Of a stretch of 64,000 nt of DNA, positions 61,855 through 64,000 are shown piece after piece. Under the pieces are notes generated by a model, which saw only the letters and a list, made by a program, of their open reading frames with translations, was not told the origin of the DNA and did not search any database. Source of the stretch: Drosophila pseudoobscura. Lineage: Eukaryota; Arthropoda; Insecta; Diptera; Drosophilidae. The position numbers and the translations under genes were made by a program. Numbering within the stretch: the stretch's first letter is position 1; each line of letters begins with the position of its first letter. Where the stretch lies: the NCBI RefSeq assembly GCF_009870125.1, contig NW_022881738.1:186001-250000 (forward strand), written 5' to 3'.

Positions 61855-63465
61855 ATGGTGGTGTCTCGTAGTACGGAGAATTTAGCCCTCTCAGAAGACA
61901 CGGGGAAACATTGCCAAATTTGCTCCGAAGTAATCGTTTACCAGGTACAACTATTGTCGACCAGTTGTGGGCACACCTTCCACAGAGTGTGCTTCACCGC
62001 TAAAAGTGGTAACAAACGGAAGTGTCCCACTTGTCAGCAAGACCTAAACATCACATCGGCCTCAGCTGAGAATCTTAGTCCCATTGGTCCGTCTACGTCT
62101 AGAGCACGAATGCCATCGGTTACTCAGTCCCTTCAGACTAGAAGTCAAAGTAAAAGAGTGGAAGCGTTAAGCCCTCTTGAGATGGCTAACTCAGAGAATG
62201 CCAACAGGTCTCCAATCTCCGTCGACCCTCAACAGAATCAGGCCACTATGGCGGAAACTATACAGCAGTCCATAGTGGACGCGATTAGAGTAGCTATGGT
62301 AGAGCAAACCCGAATTTTGGCGACCAGCATGGCTGATCAAACTAACCGGCTAGTTCGAGCCATTTCAGATGGACTTCAAAGTACGGCATCTGTACCCTCC
62401 CCGAACATAAATGCAGCTCGGATGCAACCGGTAGCAGAACTAGAACAGCAAACGATCGAGCAACTTTTTCGGCTGTCCACTAGTGAACAGGTACCAGTGC
62501 CGGGAATTAATCAATCGGGAAATAGTTCGTCACCCTCGAATTTGGGGCAAACCCGTAATGTTGGCTCAGGAGTTTCCACAGGTTCCTCCGCTTCATCCCT
62601 TCGGGCAGACCGTGTTAGCCAGATAATGTCTAACTGGAAACTGCGGTTTACGGGAAAGGCTGGTATGTCGATTGAGGACTTCATTTACCGTATTGAAGCA
62701 CTTACAAAACAAACTTTGGACGGTAACTTTGAAATAACAGCTCGATACGCCAGTAACCTCTTTGATGGGAGCGCCAGCGAGTGGTTTTGGCGGTATCATA
62801 AAAGTGTCCCTGAAGTCCGTTGGGCAGATCTATGCCTAGCATTGCGTGGCCAATTTAAAGACGATAGAACAGATAGGAATATCAGAACAGAGATCGAATT
62901 AAGGAAACAGCGACCAAACGAGTCCTTTGATGATTTTTATGGCGTAATTGCCGCATTGGCAGATAAACTGTCTGAGCCCATGTCTGAGGCAGCCTTGGTT
63001 GAGACACTGCGAGCAAACCTTTTGGCTGATATACAGCATGAAATTTTATATGAGTCGGCTGCGACTGTGAAATCTCTACGTCACCTGGTCCGAACGCGAG
63101 AAATATTCATGCAGTCCGTAGCTAAAACCAAGCCTCCCCTGGCGGCCCCCCGAACTTTACCACGCCGCCAAGTCAATGCTATATTAGACGAATCTATTGC
63201 CCCAGATAGTGAAGAAGTAGGTGAAGAAGAAGATCTGGAAGTATCAGCCGTAGAGTTCGTCTGTTGGAATTGCGGTGGCAAAGGCCATCGATACCAAGAG
63301 TGCATGGCCGAACGTAGGGTATTTTGCTATGGTTGTGGCAGGGCCGATACTTATAAGCCTAGTTGCAGGAAGTGCAACCCCCACACGGCAAAAAACTCGT
63401 TGTCGCGTGCACCGCCGAAAAGTGCACGCAAACAACTGGTCAACCAAGCGACCAATACCGAGTGA
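61855..63465 (+). CDS. gag: Gag with N-terminal RING-H2 finger, Osvaldo/Ulysses-like
   Basis: This is a 536-residue structural protein. The frame is open from about 61801, but the first ATG is 61855. Residues 20-60 form a RING-H2 pattern: C20, C23, C38, H40, H43, C46, C57, C60 (CQIC, CGHTFHRVC, CPTC). A Ser/Gln-rich linker follows. Residues about 255-425 look like a Ty3/gypsy capsid domain (ASEWFWRY, NESFDDFYGVI). After an acidic stretch (EEVGEEEDLEV) comes a CCHC knuckle from C470 (CWNCGGKGHRYQEC) and a second Cys-rich finger (CYGCGRADTYKPSCRKC). It ends at TGA 63463-63465; pol overlaps in the -1 frame. RING fingers usually bind E2 ubiquitin ligation enzymes; here that is only a prediction. 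No break is visible. Confidence 0.9.
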   Translation: MVVSRSTENLALSEDTGKHCQICSEVIVYQVQLLSTSCGHTFHRVCFTAKSGNKRKCPTCQQDLNITSASAENLSPIGPSTSRARMPSVTQSLQTRSQSKRVEALSPLEMANSENANRSPISVDPQQNQATMAETIQQSIVDAIRVAMVEQTRILATSMADQTNRLVRAISDGLQSTASVPSPNINAARMQPVAELEQQTIEQLFRLSTSEQVPVPGINQSGNSSSPSNLGQTRNVGSGVSTGSSASSLRADRVSQIMSNWKLRFTGKAGMSIEDFIYRIEALTKQTLDGNFEITARYASNLFDGSASEWFWRYHKSVPEVRWADLCLALRGQFKDDRTDRNIRTEIELRKQRPNESFDDFYGVIAALADKLSEPMSEAALVETLRANLLADIQHEILYESAATVKSLRHLVRTREIFMQSVAKTKPPLAAPRTLPRRQVNAILDESIAPDSEEVGEEEDLEVSAVEFVCWNCGGKGHRYQECMAERRVFCYGCGRADTYKPSCRKCNPHTAKNSLSRAPPKSARKQLVNQATNTE

Positions 63466-64000
63466 TCAATTCTTCTCCTTCCACTGACCTTATTATACCA
63501 GACGTGTCAAACAGCGTATACGCTGACCACCTTGCTAGCCCTCCAAATCGATCCCAGCGCCGAAGAAGCGATTTTAAGAAACATTGCAAACTTGAGAAAA
63601 GACTGCTCTTAGCTTCTGTAGTTGGAAAACCAAATGATTTACGACCCCATGCTCAGATTATGCTTTTTGGTAAACCAGTCATAGGACTAATGGATACTGG
63701 AGCTTCAGTTAGCTGCATAGGGGGAAGTTGCGCGTCCGACGTTATTCGGAATAAAGTCCAATATAAGCCGCTGTCCCTAAAAGTTAGAACTGCCGACGGA
63801 AAGAGCCAAAGTATAGTCGGCAAAATTTCCGCAAAAGTCACGTATAGAGGGGAATCCAAGGATCCTTCCTTGACGGGTAATCTCTATTTAGGAATCGATT
63901 TTTGGACGGCTTTTGAACTTTTACCGTTGCACTTGATGACACAAAATTTACGTATTGAAACCTTAGAAGACCCCACAATGAGGGCGCTTCTGCCTTCACA
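63363..64000 (+). CDS. pol: pol 5' part (protease), -1 frame, runs off the window
   Basis: The -1 frame relative to gag is open from 63363 to the window end and overlaps the last 103 nt of gag. After a linker it carries a retroviral-type aspartic protease: MDTGASVSC (from 63690), then a flap-like region and LGIDFW (about 63890). Reverse transcriptase and integrase would lie beyond the window. It has no start of its own and is presumably made as Gag-Pol by frameshifting at 63390-63396. No stop is seen in the visible part. Confidence 0.85.
   Translation, partial: MQEVQPPHGKKLVVACTAEKCTQTTGQPSDQYRVINSSPSTDLIIPDVSNSVYADHLASPPNRSQRRRSDFKKHCKLEKRLLLASVVGKPNDLRPHAQIMLFGKPVIGLMDTGASVSCIGGSCASDVIRNKVQYKPLSLKVRTADGKSQSIVGKISAKVTYRGESKDPSLTGNLYLGIDFWTAFELLPLHLMTQNLRIETLEDPTMRALLPS
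63390..63429 (+). promoter_or_regulatory. Programmed -1 ribosomal frameshift signal (slippery site plus stem-loop)
   Basis: A slippery heptamer A AAA AAC (63390-63396) is in the correct phase for gag (GCA AAA AAC reads Ala-Lys-Asn). After 8 nt an 8-bp perfect inverted repeat follows, GCGTGCAC (63405-63412) and GTGCACGC (63422-63429), with a 9-nt loop. It lies inside the 103-nt gag-pol overlap. Spacing and composition fit known eukaryotic -1 signals. Confidence 0.85.

Noticed and set aside
1..64000. Host genes, tRNA or rRNA genes
   Set aside because: I read both strands for non-element coding regions and RNA genes and found none I could support. The only tRNA-like sequences are primer-binding sites (complements of tRNA 3' ends).

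Overview
The window looks like pericentromeric or other repeat-dense heterochromatin of an insect, most likely a Drosophila. There is no single-copy host gene that I can support. Everything readable is either LTR retrotransposon or a tandem satellite with a monomer of about 169 bp and about 49% GC (counted by hand on one monomer). All retrotransposon genes and all satellite units lie in one orientation (plus strand). The organism call rests on the element types (mdg3-like, mdg1/412-like and Osvaldo/Ulysses-like Ty3/gypsy elements); the species cannot be named from the sequence alone.

Layout. 1-6981: a 3' part of one single-ORF Ty3/gypsy element (family 1, copy A), followed after 4 bp (TACA) by a complete copy B with 321-bp LTRs. 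6982-8314: satellite with an LTR plus primer-binding-site fragment of an mdg1/412-like element. 8315-12873: copy C of family 1, with both LTRs damaged. 12874-13974: satellite. 13975-24649: a solo LTR of the mdg1/412-like element, into which a tandem dimer LTR-internal-LTR-internal-LTR of a second single-ORF element (family 2, 328-bp LTRs, 5004-bp period) has inserted. 24650-58640: a satellite array of about 34 kb, interrupted at 25503-27701 and 38525-40721 by two copies of the same 3'-truncated mdg1/412-like fragment. These belong to a tandem segmental duplication of about 13.02-13.19 kb. 58641-64000: the 5' half of an Osvaldo/Ulysses-like element with a 2.4-kb LTR, a tRNA-Lys primer site, a Gag with an N-terminal RING-H2 finger, and a pol frame reached through a textbook -1 frameshift signal; pol runs off the window end.

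How the parts relate. Families 1 and 2 each encode Gag, protease, reverse transcriptase, RNase H and integrase in one reading frame. Every copy here carries at least one break except possibly the 3'-cut Osvaldo-like element. Copies A, B and C of family 1 sit at the same TACA position of the satellite monomer. All four mdg1/412-like LTRs share one left junction with the satellite, so most of the apparent copy number reflects unequal exchange of satellite blocks carrying a few original insertions. Indel bookkeeping between the two 13-kb blocks can be followed to single monomers and 2-bp deletions.

The items most worth a second look are the RING-H2/Gag fusion with its -1 frameshift signal, repeated insertion at the same satellite TACA, the family 2 dimer, and the truncated-monomer higher-order repeats.
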